From: Pseudomonadota bacterium
GTDB taxonomy: Bacteria > Desulfobacterota > Desulfovibrionia > Desulfovibrionales > Desulfomicrobiaceae
Reading direction: 5' to 3'
NCBI GenBank assembly: GCA_023393525.1
Contig: JAEWKZ010000078.1
Coordinates: forward strand, 9,701 to 73,700
DNA length: 64,000 bases
Made by a program: the position numbers and the translations under genes. The notes below the pieces were generated by a model, which was not told the origin of the DNA, searched no databases, and saw only the letters and a program-made list of their open reading frames with translations. Of this stretch, positions 1-8,405 are shown piece after piece (within the stretch, counting starts at the first letter, position 1; the number at the start of each line of letters is the position of its first letter).

Positions 1-315
1 GAGAAAGGCGGCCGCCGCGATGACCAGCATGACGGGCAGGACCATGATCGAAATGCTGTAGATGCAGTCCTGGAAGAGGACGTAGACCGACGCGGGGGTC
101 AGTTCGAAGACGAAGCCTTCCGTGAAGAACCAGTTCATCTGGTTTTCGATTTCGGTGCGGATGGTGCCGAGGTAGAGTTGCAGCATGAGCAGCCCGAAAA
201 GCAGGGTTATGGGCTTGGGCAGCTCCTGGCTTTTGGGGACGTTGCCTTCGTCGCGGGCCTTGTTGCGGCGCTTGGGGGTTGCTGTTTCGGTACGGCTTGG
301 ATCGTGCTGTGCCAT
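1..315 (-). CDS. flhB: Flagellar type III export protein FlhB, N-terminal part
   Basis: This is the first 105 codons of a gene that runs off the left edge of the window. The translated N-terminus carries the FlhB hallmark TATPKRRNKARDEGNVPKSQ, followed by hydrophobic segments around residues 36-52 and 85-105. FlhB is the substrate-specificity switch of the flagellar export gate in the inner membrane. It starts 6 bp after the fliR stop codon, so the two are almost certainly cotranscribed, as in other flagellar export operons. The autocleavage site (NPTH) would lie outside the window and cannot be assessed. Confidence 0.93.
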   Translation of the reverse strand, partial: MAQHDPSRTETATPKRRNKARDEGNVPKSQELPKPITLLFGLLMLQLYLGTIRTEIENQMNWFFTEGFVFELTPASVYVLFQDCIYSISIMVLPVMLVIAAAAFL

Positions 316-321
316 GATGTC

Positions 322-1101
322 CTAGCGCATCGCGCCGATGAGTTGGGAAAAGAGCAGGGGCATGCGGGACACGAAGCCCTCCATGTGCAGGCTGATGATC
401 TCGAAGATGATGCCCAGGAACAGAAATCCGACGCTTATTTTTATGGGGAAACCGATGATGAGTACGTTCATCTGCGGGGATGCCCGTGAAATCAGGGCCA
501 GGGCCAGATCCACCAGCATGATGGCGGCGATGACCGGCGCTCCGATCTGGATGGCCAGGACAAAAATCTGACCCGAGAGGGTGAAAATCTGATGCACCAG
601 GCGCGGGGTTATGAGGATGGTGCCGGGCGGAAGCAGGTCGAAACTTTTCATCAATCCGCTCAAGAGGTACAGATGGCCGTTGATGGCCAGAAACGTCAGC
701 AAACTGACCATGTACATGAAATGGGCGGTGACGGCCTCGGACGCGCCGGAGTCGGGGTCCACCACGTTGACCATGGCAAAGCCCATCTGGAATCCGATGA
801 GCTGGCCGCCGGTCTGGATGGCGGCGAAGATGAAGCGGATGACCAGTCCCAGGATCAGACCGAGCAGGAGTTCCGCGCCGAACATGACGGCCAGGGCGAA
901 AGGGTGGCTCGGCAGTTCGCCGCCCACGAGAGGCAGCCTGGGCCACAGAGCCAGGGTCAGGGTCAGGCAGAGGGCGGCCTTGGCGGTGGCGGGCAGGGTC
1001 TGGCCGCCGAAGAAGGGCATCAGGAACAGGATGAGGCTGATGCGCATCAGCGCAAAGACGAAGGTCAGGAAGATCGCGGGATCGAGGGAGAAGAGGTCCA
1101 T
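322..1101 (-). CDS. fliR: Flagellar export gate protein FliR
   Basis: A 259-aa, very hydrophobic protein with about six membrane segments, the usual length for FliR. It is part of the FliPQR gate through which flagellar rod, hook and filament proteins leave the cytoplasm. I chose the ATG giving MDLFSLDPAIFLTF because the open frame further upstream reads through the end of the neighbouring gene and lacks FliR character. The ribosome binding site is weak. It lies directly upstream of flhB on the same strand, with a TtcA-like gene 62 bp upstream of it. Confidence 0.93.
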   Translation of the reverse strand: MDLFSLDPAIFLTFVFALMRISLILFLMPFFGGQTLPATAKAALCLTLTLALWPRLPLVGGELPSHPFALAVMFGAELLLGLILGLVIRFIFAAIQTGGQLIGFQMGFAMVNVVDPDSGASEAVTAHFMYMVSLLTFLAINGHLYLLSGLMKSFDLLPPGTILITPRLVHQIFTLSGQIFVLAIQIGAPVIAAIMLVDLALALISRASPQMNVLIIGFPIKISVGFLFLGIIFEIISLHMEGFVSRMPLLFSQLIGAMR

Positions 1102-1163
1102 GGAGAGGCAAAAGCAAAACGCGGACCAGAATACACCCGGATGCCCATCCTTCCCGATTTGTC

Positions 1164-1913
1164 TCAGATCATGCCCGGCCAGGACTCCAACTGCCAGCGG
1201 CGCAGGGCGTTGAACATGTTGGTGCGGATGCGCTTGTCGCCGCCGCACAGCGCCAAGGCCTGATTCAGGGTCTGGCTGCGGGCGGTCTTGTCCTTGGATG
1301 GGCAGTCGTTTTCCCACACAGGGAGCTTCCATTGCCGGCAGGCCTGGGTGATGGTGGCCTTGTCCAGGAGGAGCAGCGGGCGGATGAGGGTCAGCTTGCC
1401 GCCGAAATAGGACTCCTTGGGCACCAGTCCGTAGATCTTGCCGGTGTTCAGCATGTTCATGAAAAAGGTCGAGACCAGGTCGTCGGTGTTGTGTCCCAGG
1501 GCCAGATGGGTCAGGTTATAGCGTTGGCAGAGATCGAACAGGCGCTTGCGGCGGTGCCAGGCGCAGAAAAAGCACGGGGATTTCTTGCGGTTTTCCGGAG
1601 AGTGGGCCCGGGGGCCGAAGTCGGTGGTCTCCAGGTGTCCGGCCACTCCGGCCTCACGCATCCAGTCCGCCAGGGGGGAGTGGGTCGTGGGGTCGAAGCC
1701 GGGATTCAGGTGGATGACGAAAAGTTCGATGGGAAAAGGGATGATGCGTTGGCGCAGAGTCATGACCTTGAGCATGACCCAGCTGTCGATGCCGCCGGAA
1801 ACCGCCAGTCCGATGCGCGCGCCGGGCCAGGCCATGCCGGTCTGCTGCATGATCTTGCCAGCCTGCCCGAGGCAGGATTGCTGCGCGTACTTGAGTCTGC
1901 CCCATTGGGCCAT
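1164..1913 (-). CDS. TtcA-like PP-loop tRNA thiolation protein
   Basis: A 249-aa PP-loop ATPase. The SGGIDS motif (residues 39-44) binds and cleaves ATP to adenylate the target base. The CFFC pair (C114, C117) plus a later Cys in an NDCPSKD context resembles the three cysteines that hold a 4Fe-4S cluster in TtcA, which makes 2-thiocytidine in tRNA. Start chosen at MAQWGRLKY, with AGGACA about 8 bases upstream. An upstream in-frame start would add 30 residues unlike the family. It lies upstream of fliR on the same strand. The exact tRNA substrate is inferred from family membership only. Confidence 0.8.
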   Translation of the reverse strand: MAQWGRLKYAQQSCLGQAGKIMQQTGMAWPGARIGLAVSGGIDSWVMLKVMTLRQRIIPFPIELFVIHLNPGFDPTTHSPLADWMREAGVAGHLETTDFGPRAHSPENRKKSPCFFCAWHRRKRLFDLCQRYNLTHLALGHNTDDLVSTFFMNMLNTGKIYGLVPKESYFGGKLTLIRPLLLLDKATITQACRQWKLPVWENDCPSKDKTARSQTLNQALALCGGDKRIRTNMFNALRRWQLESWPGMI

Positions 1914-2072
1914 GATGTTGTCCTGTGTGGCGTTGCGGGTTGACGGGCGATTTTCGCCCCAGGGGTTTGACAGATTCGTGACGGGTATTATGAGCACCCT
2001 CAAGAGTGCAGGTCAGTACAAAGTGCGGCTCGCCCTGTAAAGGGGCTGGACCAGGGATGTGTGAATTGTGAG

Positions 2073-2102
2073 TTGACAGTGCCTGAAGGTTATGCGTAGC
2101 GT
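2073..2102 (+). promoter_or_regulatory. Possible sigma70-type promoter for rpoZ-dnaJ
   Basis: TTGACA at 2073-2078 is a perfect -35 box. TAGCGT at 2097-2102 is a weak -10 at 18-bp spacing. It sits about 90 bp upstream of rpoZ. Supported by sequence match only. Confidence 0.3.
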
Positions 2103-2188
2103 GAAATGTTATTCCCGACTCGACTTTTTGGGCCAGGCGGGATTTTTGTCGTTTATTCACACATTCATATACATTTTTCGGAGGTGCA

Positions 2189-2419
2189 ATGGCCAGAATA
2201 ACCGTTGAAGATTGCTTGGAAAAGGTCAACAACAGATTTCTGATCGTGCAGATGGCCATTAAGCGGGTCAAGCAATATCATGAAGGATACGAGCCTCTTG
2301 TCGCCAGCAAGAACAAGGAGATCGTGACCGCCCTCAGGGAAATTGCCGAAGGAAAGGTTCTGCCCGACGTGGAACGCGTCGAGGATCTGGGTTTTGAAGC
2401 TGACGATCAGGATGAATGA
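2189..2419 (+). CDS. rpoZ: RNA polymerase omega subunit
   Basis: A 76-aa protein beginning MARITVEDCLEKVNNRF, the conserved start of the omega subunit, which helps assemble and stabilise RNA polymerase through the beta-prime subunit. Length is typical. A good GGAGG ribosome binding site lies 5 bases before the ATG. The C-terminus is acidic (EADDQDE), as usual. Its stop codon overlaps the first dnaJ start codon (ATGA), so the two are translationally coupled. Confidence 0.96.
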   Translation: MARITVEDCLEKVNNRFLIVQMAIKRVKQYHEGYEPLVASKNKEIVTALREIAEGKVLPDVERVEDLGFEADDQDE

Positions 2420-3528
2420 TGGCTGACAAGCGTGACTATTACGAAGTGCTCGGCGTAGGCCGCAGCGCCTCGGCGGACGAGATCAAGAGCGCCTACCGGA
2501 AGCTCGCGTTGCAATTCCACCCGGATCGCAATCCCGACAATCCGGAAGCCGAGGACAAGTTCAAGGAAGCGGCGGAAGCGTACGAGGTGCTGGGAGACGC
2601 GGGCAAGCGCGCCCAGTACGACCGTTTCGGACATGCGGGCATGAACGGCCAGGGCTTCGGGGACCATTTCCATTCCTCCGAAGACGTGTTCAGCGCTTTC
2701 GGCGACATTTTCGGTGATTTCTTCGGGTTCGGCGCCGCCGCCGGAGGACGCCGCCGTCCCCGGGCGGGGGCAGACCTGCGTTACAACCTGACCGTGTCTT
2801 TCCGGGACGCGGCCAAGGGCGCCGAAGTGGAGCTCAACATTCCCAAGAAGGAAGTGTGCTCCGAATGTTCCGGATCCGGCTCCGCGCCCGGACATACATC
2901 CGAAACCTGCCAGCACTGCCGTGGCCAGGGCCAGGTGACCCAGAGCCAGGGCTTTTTCCGCATCTCGGTGCCCTGCCCGGTCTGTCGCGGCGAAGGAAAG
3001 GTCGTCACTCATCCGTGCGCCAAGTGCCGCGGCCAGGGCATCGTGCAGGTCAACAAGAATCTGAAGGTGCGCATTCCCGGCGGCGTGGACAACGGCAGCC
3101 GCCTGCGCCTGCGCGGCGAGGGCGAGCCCGGCGATTTCGGCGGACCGCATGGCGACCTGTACGTGGTCATCTACGTAGAAGAGGACAAGATCTTCACCCG
3201 TCGCGGGCAGGACCTGGTCATTGTGGCCGACGTCTCCATCGTGCAGGCCATACTCGGGGCCAAGATCGAGGTCCCGACCCTGGACGAGCCCGTGACCCTG
3301 GAAATTCCCAAGGGCACGCAGTCGGGCAAGATCCTGCGCATCAAGGGCATGGGACTGCCCCACCTGGGCAGCACCCAGAAGGGCGATCTGCTGGTCGAGG
3401 TCTCGGTGCGCATTCCTACCAAGGTCACCAAGAGGCAGGAAGAGCTGCTGCGCGAATTCGACAAGCTCGAAGAAAGCCGACCGTTGAACAAGGTCAAGGA
3501 TTTCTTCAAGAAAGCCATGGGCGATTGA
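2416..3528 (+). CDS. dnaJ: Chaperone DnaJ (Hsp40)
   Basis: A 370-aa type I Hsp40. It has an N-terminal J domain with the HPD motif (FHPDRNPD, around residue 36), a Gly/Phe-rich stretch (residues 75-115), and four CxxCxGxG zinc-finger repeats (CSECSGSG, CQHCRGQG, CPVCRGEG, CAKCRGQG). C-terminal substrate-binding domains follow. It stimulates DnaK ATPase and delivers unfolded proteins. Two tandem ATGs exist at 2416 and 2419; the first overlaps the rpoZ stop. dnaK and grpE are not in the window, and the rpoZ-dnaJ pairing is unusual compared with the common dnaK-dnaJ order. Confidence 0.97.
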   Translation: MMADKRDYYEVLGVGRSASADEIKSAYRKLALQFHPDRNPDNPEAEDKFKEAAEAYEVLGDAGKRAQYDRFGHAGMNGQGFGDHFHSSEDVFSAFGDIFGDFFGFGAAAGGRRRPRAGADLRYNLTVSFRDAAKGAEVELNIPKKEVCSECSGSGSAPGHTSETCQHCRGQGQVTQSQGFFRISVPCPVCRGEGKVVTHPCAKCRGQGIVQVNKNLKVRIPGGVDNGSRLRLRGEGEPGDFGGPHGDLYVVIYVEEDKIFTRRGQDLVIVADVSIVQAILGAKIEVPTLDEPVTLEIPKGTQSGKILRIKGMGLPHLGSTQKGDLLVEVSVRIPTKVTKRQEELLREFDKLEESRPLNKVKDFFKKAMGD

Positions 3529-3547
3529 TCTGCATACATGAATCGAG

Positions 3548-3582
3548 CAGGCCGGGGGCGCACGTTCCCGGCCTTTTCTTTT
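3548..3582 (+). terminator. Intrinsic terminator after dnaJ
   Basis: A 7-bp GC stem (GGCCGGG at 3550-3556 with CCCGGCC at 3567-3573) is followed by a T-rich run. It lies between dnaJ and moaC. Confidence 0.75.
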
Positions 3583-3594
3583 GCGGAGGGCAAG

Positions 3595-4074
3595 ATGGAT
3601 GAGAAGCTGACGCATATCGACGAAGCCGGGAACGTGGTCATGGTGGACGTGGGCGACAAGGCCGACACCAAGAGGCGGGCCGTGGTCCGCTGCCGCGTGT
3701 TGCTGAACGCGCACACCTTCGACCTGCTGACCAAAAACGCCCTGCCCAAGGGCGACGTGCTGACCACGGCCAAGGTGGCCGGGATCATGGCCGCCAAGCG
3801 GACCTGGGAACTCATCCCCATGTGCCATCCGCTGCTGCTCTCCAAGGTCGACGTCCAGCTCACTCCCGTGCCCGCCGACCGGGCCATCGAGATCGAGGCG
3901 GAGGCCCGGACCATGGGGCCGACCGGGGTCGAAATGGAAGCGCTCATGGCCGCCCAGGTCGCGGCCATGACCATTTACGACATGTGCAAGGCCGTGCAGC
4001 GGGACATCGTCATCACTGACTGCCGTCTGACGCACAAAAGCGGCGGGAAGAGCGGAGAGTTCAACGCCCCATGA
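3595..4074 (+). CDS. moaC: Cyclic pyranopterin monophosphate synthase MoaC
   Basis: A 159-aa protein for the first phase of molybdenum cofactor synthesis: with MoaA it turns GTP into cyclic pyranopterin monophosphate. Conserved segments are RTWELIPMCHPLLLSKV and GVEMEALMAAQVAAMTIYDMCK; D129 and K132 correspond to the catalytic Asp and Lys. Start taken at MDEKLTHID, which has a GGAGGG site 7 bases upstream. An earlier in-frame ATG would lie in the dnaJ terminator hairpin. It appears to be a single-gene unit between two terminators. Another molybdopterin-related gene lies at 56308-57930. Confidence 0.95.
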   Translation: MDEKLTHIDEAGNVVMVDVGDKADTKRRAVVRCRVLLNAHTFDLLTKNALPKGDVLTTAKVAGIMAAKRTWELIPMCHPLLLSKVDVQLTPVPADRAIEIEAEARTMGPTGVEMEALMAAQVAAMTIYDMCKAVQRDIVITDCRLTHKSGGKSGEFNAP

Positions 4075-4100
4075 CCCCGTCCCCGAATTCAGGCATTCAT

Positions 4101-4134
4101 GGCGCGCCCCGGTTCTTTCCCGGCGCGCCTTTTT
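4101..4134 (+). terminator. Intrinsic terminator after moaC
   Basis: GGCGCGCC at 4101-4108 pairs with the identical palindromic octamer at 4122-4129, followed by five T residues. Confidence 0.8.
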
Positions 4135-4198
4135 ACGTTCATGGCGCCCTGCGGCCCGTGCGCCGCGCAACCTTCAGCAATACAAGGAAAAGACAGAC

Positions 4199-4786
4199 GT
4201 GACGACAGAGAGCATCATCAAGGACACTTCCGCCAATCCCGCCCCTCTGGGGCTCATCGGCTTCGGGATGACCACCATCCTCTTGAACATCCACAATGCC
4301 GGGCTTTTCCCCGTCAACTCCATGATCATGGGCATGGGGATTTTCGTGGGCGGCATCGCGCAGATCTTCGCCGGCCTGTTGGAATCGAAGAAGAACAATA
4401 CCTTCGGCTTGACGGCCTTCACGGCCTACGGCTCTTTCTGGCTCTCCCTGGTGGCCATCTGGGTGCTGCCCGCCCTGGGGCTGGCCGAGAAGACCGACGA
4501 GACGGCCATGGGGCTTTACCTGGCTCTCTGGGGTTTTTTCACGTTGTGCATGTTTGTGGGCACGTTGCGCCTGAGTCGCGCCCTGCAGGTTGTCTTCGGC
4601 ACCCTGGTCGCGCTGTTCTGGCTCCTGGCCATCGCAGACCTGACCCACATCGTCGCCTACAGGACCGTCGGCGGATATGTGGGCATCCTGTGCGGCTTTT
4701 CGGCGTTCTACACCTCCATCGCCCAGGTGCTCAACGAGGTCTATGGGCGCACTGTGCTGCCCTTGGGGCCGGTTTCGCGGGCCTGA
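4199..4786 (+). CDS. Acetate/succinate transporter of the SatP (GPR1/FUN34/YaaH) family
   Basis: A 195-aa membrane protein with about six hydrophobic segments. The N-terminal NPAPLGL signature (residues 13-19) defines the GPR1/FUN34/YaaH family, whose bacterial members move acetate or succinate with protons across the inner membrane. The start is a GTG at 4199 preceded by AAGGAA about 12 bases upstream. It is flanked by intrinsic terminators on both sides, so it is probably monocistronic. Acetate uptake or release would fit an incomplete-oxidising sulfate reducer, but the substrate is inferred from the family. Confidence 0.85.
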   Translation: MTTESIIKDTSANPAPLGLIGFGMTTILLNIHNAGLFPVNSMIMGMGIFVGGIAQIFAGLLESKKNNTFGLTAFTAYGSFWLSLVAIWVLPALGLAEKTDETAMGLYLALWGFFTLCMFVGTLRLSRALQVVFGTLVALFWLLAIADLTHIVAYRTVGGYVGILCGFSAFYTSIAQVLNEVYGRTVLPLGPVSRA

Positions 4787-4810
4787 CACGTCCGTTCGCA
4801 TGCTTGCACA

Positions 4811-4844
4811 AAGGCTGGCCACATGATGGTCAGCCTTTTTTTTT
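4811..4844 (+). terminator. Intrinsic terminator after the SatP-family gene
   Basis: AAGGCTG and CAGCCTT arms with extra GG/CC pairing form a stem closed by a short loop and followed by nine T residues. Confidence 0.85.
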
Positions 4845-4944
4845 GGGCACGAAGCGGGTGTGACCTGCCGGGATCGGAAATGATGGTTTGCCGTGGGCTA
4901 GAACCGGATTTGACGGCGATCTTGCCAGAGTCGGCATTCCTGTC

Positions 4945-4972
4945 TTACAAATCCCGCATGCTTTGGTATCAT
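4945..4972 (+). promoter_or_regulatory. Possible promoter of the hybrid kinase gene
   Basis: TTACAA (4945-4950) and TATCAT (4967-4972) with a 16-bp spacer resemble a sigma70 promoter, about 110 bp upstream of the kinase ATG. Match only. Confidence 0.35.
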
Positions 4973-5084
4973 TGCCCAGAAGCGGGCTCAAACCGCCATT
5001 GCCTCAGCCGGTTGCGAGAAATGCGGGCGTCTTTGTGATGAAAGAGCGCGCCCGCATGTCCACTGGACTCGAAACGAGGTTCGC

Positions 5085-8000
5085 ATGAGATTTTTCAGCG
5101 TGGGTATTTCTCTGAGAACTTCGATCCTTCTGCTGCTGGTCTGCGTCGTCCTTCTTTCCAACACCCTGGTTGGCTGGGTCCTGTTTTCGGGGAGCCGGGA
5201 GGCGGTCAGGGACATGGGGCTGCAACTCCGCAAGGAGGTCTCGCACCGCATTTCGGAGCATCTGCTGGATTTTCTGCGTCTGCCCCACGAGATAAACAGC
5301 GGCAATGCGGCGGCCTTGCAGCAGGGGCGCGTATCCGCCGAGGATCCCGAACGCCTGATCGCACGGTTCGCCGAGCAGGTGGCCCTTTTTCCCTCCGTGT
5401 CGAGCATCTATTTCGGCAACGCTCGCGGAGGCGTGGCCAACAGCGGTCGGGACCCCGAGCACGACTCCCGCTATGTGATCCGCACCGATGGTTTCGCGGC
5501 CGGAACATTCCGCAAATACGCCCTGGACCCCCATGGAAGACAGGGCGGGGAGACGGCCAGCGCGGCAGGCTTCGATGCCAGGACCAGGCCGTGGTACACG
5601 AAGGCTCTGGCTGCGAGCGGACCGGTCTGGAGCGACGTTTACGTACTGTTCACCGGACAGGGTTTGGCGCTTTCCGCCAGCCGTCCAGTGTACGACAGCC
5701 ATGGCGCTGAGCTCGGCGTGGTGTCGGTGGACGTGTTTCTGTCCCAGCTGACGGGGTTTTTGCAGCGTCTGCGCATCGGCAGCACGGGGAAGGCATTCAT
5801 CCTGGACCGCTCCGGGCTGCTGGTGGCCGGTTCGGGCACGGAACCGCTCTTTGTCCCGGCCCGGGACGGGAATCCCGGCCGCCGGATATCGGGGACGCAG
5901 AGCAGGGACCTCCTGGTGCATGCCGCTAGCGAGGCCCTGTCCGCACGGTTCGAAAACCTCGAACTGATCGAGGCGGAACACCATTTTGATTTTTTGGATC
6001 GTGGCCGGCGGTTTTTGGTCACGGTTTCGCCGTTGCGAGATCCGTTGGGCATCGACTGGCTTATCGTCGTCGTCCTGCCCGAATCCGACTTCATGACCCG
6101 AATCGGGGAGAATGCCCGCGTGACCACGATTGTCATGCTCGGGGTCCTTGCCCTGTCGCTCCTGGTCGGGACGGCGCTGGCCCGCAGGATCGTCGCGCCC
6201 ATCACCCGGCTCGATGAGGCCGTGGACCGTTTGGTTGGCGACGCGAATCCGGAAATGATCGACAAGGCATCGAGGTTTGTCGAAGTCCAGAACCTGACCA
6301 GATCGTTCAACCGCATGGCGTCACGGCTCTCCCAGTCCATGCAGGAAATGAAGCGGGAATTGGCGGAGCGGCAATGGGCCGAGGCGGCCCTCGGCGAGAG
6401 CGAAGCCCGGTATCGAACCCTGGTCGAACTGGCCGTGGACGGCATTCTGCTCGGCTCGCACGAGGGAGTGATCATCGGCGCCAACCAGTACATGTGCGAT
6501 CTGACCGGGCTCAAGCGCGAGGACATGCTTGGCATGCACGTCAGCGCCCTGCCGTTCAAGGGGGAGAGCCTGGAGCGTGAACCGCTGCGTTTCGAGCTGC
6601 TGGAGCGAGGGGAAATCGTGCAGCGGGAACGTGTCCTGGTTCGCCCGGACGGTACGGAGATCCTGGTGGAAATGCGCAGCAAGATGATGCCGGACGGAAC
6701 GTATCAGTCCATCTACCGCGACATCACCGCGCGCAGTCAGGCGGAGGCCGCCCTGCGCGAAAGCGAGGAGCGCCTGCGCATGCTCAGCGACAATCTGCCC
6801 GGCGGGCTCGTGTATCAGATCGAGGTGGATTTGGATGGCCGTGAACGCAGGTTTTCCTACATCAGCGCCGGGGTCGAATCCCTGCATGGCCTGAGCGTGA
6901 CGGACGTGCTGGACGACGCGTCCGCGCTCTATGCGCAACTTCCGGAACCGGACCGGGAGCTCTTGGCTGAGCAGGAGGCCAAAGCTTTGTCGGCCATGTC
7001 CCTTTTTCATGCCGAGGTGCGCTTTCGCCTGCCCTCGGGCAAAGTCCGGTGGAGCTATCTGGCCTCCGCTCCGAGACGGATCGGTGATCGCCTGGTCTGG
7101 GACGGGGTGGAGATAGACATCAGCGAACTCAAAAAGACCGAAGCCGCCCTGCTCGAAGCCAAGGAGGCCGCCGAGACGGCTAGCCAGGTCAAAACGGAGT
7201 TCCTGGCCAACATGAGTCATGAGATCCGCACGCCCCTCAACGGCATCCTCGGCATGATGCAGCTGTTGCGACAGACCAGCCTGGGGGAGGAGCAGCGGAA
7301 GTATGTGGAACTCTCCATCACCTCGGCCGCGCGGCTGACCCGCCTGCTGGCCGACATTCTGGACATCTCCCGCATCGAGGCCGGGAAAATGAGCCTCTTC
7401 GACGCTCCGTTCAGCGTTGCCGAGATGGTTGATTCGGTGGTGGAGCTTTTTGCCGCTCCGGCTCAAGAAAAGGGCTTGTCGCTGCGATGCTCCATTCACC
7501 CCGACCTGCCGCCCATGTTTGTCGGCGACGAGGCCCGCGTGCGGCAGATTCTTTTCAACCTGGTCGCAAACGCGCTCAAGTACACGGAGCATGGTGAAAT
7601 CAGCGTGGAATTGTTCGCTCAGGATTCGGATCTGTGCCGGTCCGGGTGCGTGTGCATGCGTGTCGCCGATACCGGCGTGGGCATCCCCGCGCACATGCTT
7701 GCGGAAGTGTTCGAACCCTTCCGGCAGGTGGAGGGGTCCCACACCCGCAGTTACGAAGGCGCCGGGCTTGGGCTGGCCATCGTCCAGCGCTTGGTGGATC
7801 TCATGCAGGGCCGGATTACCGTGCAGAGCGAACCCGGCGCGGGCACCGCCGTTCTGGTCATCCTGCCCCTGCGCGCCGCCAGCCGGTACCACCGTCCGCA
7901 GGACGGCGCGCAGAGCGTGGCGGCGAGGTCCGGGCCGGGCTTGCGCATTCTGCTGGCCGAGGATGAGGCCATCAATCAGCTGGCCACGCGCACTCTGCTG

Positions 8001-8330
8001 GAAAAAGCGGGGCACAAGGTGGCCATCGCGCAGAACGGCCAGGAGGTGCTGGAGCTTTTGCGGGAAGAGGATTTCGACTGCGTCCTCATGGACGTGCAGA
8101 TGCCGGTCATGAGCGGCATAGAAGCCACCCGCCGCATCCGCTTTTCGCCGGAGCTGGCGGCCAAGCGGGACATCCCCATCATCGCCCTGACCGCCCACGC
8201 CATGAGCGGGGATCGCGAGTCGTTTCTGGAGGCGGGAATGGATGACTATCTGTCCAAGCCGGTCAGCCTGGACGATCTGGTCAAAGCCATCGCCAGACTT
8301 GGGAGAAGGCCGTTCCCGGGAAGCGCATAG
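5085..8330 (+). CDS. Hybrid sensor histidine kinase with Cache, HAMP, two PAS and a receiver
   Basis: A 1081-aa inner-membrane signalling protein. Domain order: membrane segment (about 12-35), periplasmic double-Cache-like sensor (about 40-340), second membrane segment (about 346-362), HAMP, two PAS domains (about 435-555 and 560-690), HisKA with phospho-acceptor His712 in EFLANMSHEIRTPLNG, an ATPase domain with the GVGIP and GAGLGL boxes, and a C-terminal receiver with phospho-acceptor Asp1003 (VLMDVQMP). The periplasmic region should bind a small molecule, but which one cannot be read. No response regulator or output gene is adjacent, so the phosphate probably passes to an unlinked Hpt or regulator. 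Monocistronic, ended by a long terminator. Confidence 0.92.
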   Translation: MRFFSVGISLRTSILLLLVCVVLLSNTLVGWVLFSGSREAVRDMGLQLRKEVSHRISEHLLDFLRLPHEINSGNAAALQQGRVSAEDPERLIARFAEQVALFPSVSSIYFGNARGGVANSGRDPEHDSRYVIRTDGFAAGTFRKYALDPHGRQGGETASAAGFDARTRPWYTKALAASGPVWSDVYVLFTGQGLALSASRPVYDSHGAELGVVSVDVFLSQLTGFLQRLRIGSTGKAFILDRSGLLVAGSGTEPLFVPARDGNPGRRISGTQSRDLLVHAASEALSARFENLELIEAEHHFDFLDRGRRFLVTVSPLRDPLGIDWLIVVVLPESDFMTRIGENARVTTIVMLGVLALSLLVGTALARRIVAPITRLDEAVDRLVGDANPEMIDKASRFVEVQNLTRSFNRMASRLSQSMQEMKRELAERQWAEAALGESEARYRTLVELAVDGILLGSHEGVIIGANQYMCDLTGLKREDMLGMHVSALPFKGESLEREPLRFELLERGEIVQRERVLVRPDGTEILVEMRSKMMPDGTYQSIYRDITARSQAEAALRESEERLRMLSDNLPGGLVYQIEVDLDGRERRFSYISAGVESLHGLSVTDVLDDASALYAQLPEPDRELLAEQEAKALSAMSLFHAEVRFRLPSGKVRWSYLASAPRRIGDRLVWDGVEIDISELKKTEAALLEAKEAAETASQVKTEFLANMSHEIRTPLNGILGMMQLLRQTSLGEEQRKYVELSITSAARLTRLLADILDISRIEAGKMSLFDAPFSVAEMVDSVVELFAAPAQEKGLSLRCSIHPDLPPMFVGDEARVRQILFNLVANALKYTEHGEISVELFAQDSDLCRSGCVCMRVADTGVGIPAHMLAEVFEPFRQVEGSHTRSYEGAGLGLAIVQRLVDLMQGRITVQSEPGAGTAVLVILPLRAASRYHRPQDGAQSVAARSGPGLRILLAEDEAINQLATRTLLEKAGHKVAIAQNGQEVLELLREEDFDCVLMDVQMPVMSGIEATRRIRFSPELAAKRDIPIIALTAHAMSGDRESFLEAGMDDYLSKPVSLDDLVKAIARLGRRPFPGSA

Positions 8331-8341
8331 GCGGCTGCCTT

Positions 8342-8392
8342 CCCTTCAATGAAAAAGCCCTCGCGGAAGGCGGGGGCTTTTTCATTGAAGGG
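8342..8392. terminator. Bidirectional terminator between hybrid kinase and hisF
   Basis: A perfect 19-bp inverted repeat (8342-8360 and 8374-8392) with a 13-base loop. Each arm contains a GAAAAAGCCC/GGGCTTTTTC core, so a T run follows the GC stem on either strand. It separates two convergent genes. Confidence 0.9.
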
Positions 8393-8405
8393 CGTGATCC
8401 CGGGC

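Noticed and set aside
2407..4170. 587-codon frame on the minus strand opposite dnaJ and moaC
   Set aside because: Shadow of two well-recognised genes; no domain recognised.
6321..8198. 625-codon minus-strand frame opposite the hybrid kinase
   Set aside because: Shadow frame with His/Gly/Gln-rich composition; the opposite strand has all expected kinase motifs.
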